This document shows positions 6,231-6,311 of a stretch of 6,311 nucleotides of DNA, in pieces. The stretch is from the NCBI GenBank assembly GCA_001873675.1, contig MNZP01000213.1:1-6311 (forward strand), in the 5' to 3' direction. The position numbers and the translations under genes were made by a program. The DNA is from Syntrophaceae bacterium CG2_30_49_12 (GTDB lineage Bacteria > Desulfobacterota > Syntrophia > Syntrophales > CG2-30-49-12). The notes under the pieces were generated by a model. It was not told where the DNA came from. It saw only the letters and a program-made list of their open reading frames with translations, and made no database searches. Each line of letters starts with the position of its first letter. Within the stretch, counting starts at the first letter, position 1.

Positions 6231-6237
6231 TTAAAGT

Positions 6238-6267
6238 ATTATTCTTATTATCTCTTTAAAAGGACAA
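6238..6267 (-). promoter_or_regulatory. Weak candidate promoter for argJ
   Basis: On the minus strand TTGTCC (6267-6262) and AATAAT (6243-6238) are separated by 18 nt, matching the sigma-70 consensus at 4 of 6 and 5 of 6 positions. The region is very AT-rich, so chance matches are expected; alternatives such as TTGATA with TATTAT at 19-nt spacing lie just upstream. No operator for ArgR could be recognised with confidence. Confidence 0.25.
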
Positions 6268-6309
6268 CTATATAATACCTTCCTGATAATTTTAATTATC
6301 AAAGTTGTC
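6263..6309. repeat. Nested inverted repeat upstream of argJ
   Basis: GACAACT (6263-6269) and AGTTGTC (6303-6309) are perfect inverted copies. Inside them is a second perfect inverted repeat, TGATAATT-TT-AATTATCA (6284-6301). A perfect plus-strand TATAAT occurs at 6271-6276 between the arms. This may be an operator, a transcript-end hairpin of an upstream gene, or chance in AT-rich DNA; it touches the window edge so its full extent is unknown. Confidence 0.5.
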
Positions 6310-6311
6310 AG

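Noticed and set aside
1..6311. CRISPR array, tRNA, rRNA or insertion sequence
   Set aside because: No regularly spaced repeats, no cloverleaf or ribosomal RNA segment, and no transposase were seen on either strand.

Overview
The window is a compact run of seven housekeeping genes, all on the minus strand. Transcription order, from high to low coordinates, is argJ, rpsB, tsf, pyrH, frr, uppS, cdsA. Beyond cdsA lie a gap of about 180 bp and the 5' end of an eighth minus-strand gene that runs off the left edge. The rpsB-tsf-pyrH-frr-uppS-cdsA order is a classic conserved bacterial cluster. The short EF-Ts (198 aa), the full-length ArgJ just upstream of rpsB and the mid-40s G+C would fit a Desulfobacterota/'Deltaproteobacteria'-type organism, perhaps Syntrophia-like. 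That placement is inference from gene content only; no marker in the window settles it.

Layout, reading along the minus strand. Positions 6311-6118 are an AT-rich region upstream of argJ, with a nested inverted repeat, a short 8-nt tandem repeat and a weak candidate promoter. Positions 6117-4915 are argJ (ornithine acetyltransferase, arginine synthesis). Positions 4914-4768 are the rpsB leader, with a small hairpin plus T-run that may end argJ transcription. Positions 4767-3910 are rpsB (ribosomal protein S2) and 3908-3312 are tsf (EF-Ts), one base apart. Positions 3311-3227 are a spacer carrying an ACTTTAGGC-type repeat cluster. Positions 3226-2504 are pyrH (UMP kinase), 2496-1939 frr (ribosome recycling factor), 1901-1164 uppS (undecaprenyl diphosphate synthase) and 1158-352 cdsA (phosphatidate cytidylyltransferase). 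Positions 351-172 are non-coding as far as I can see. Positions 171-1 are the N-terminus of a different, GC-richer gene, tentatively an Eco57I-like restriction-modification methylase.

Together the genes link translation (S2, EF-Ts, RRF), pyrimidine nucleotide supply (PyrH makes UDP, precursor of CTP), CTP use in phospholipid synthesis (CdsA) and the wall lipid carrier (UppS). Several starts are decided by Shine-Dalgarno sequences: argJ at ATG 6117, tsf at TTG 3908 and frr at ATG 2496.

I see no evidence of a new multi-gene system here. The points worth a second look are the abrupt change of content and composition after cdsA, where dxr and rseP often follow, and the two families of short intergenic repeats. 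No gene-free stretch exceeds 300 bases.
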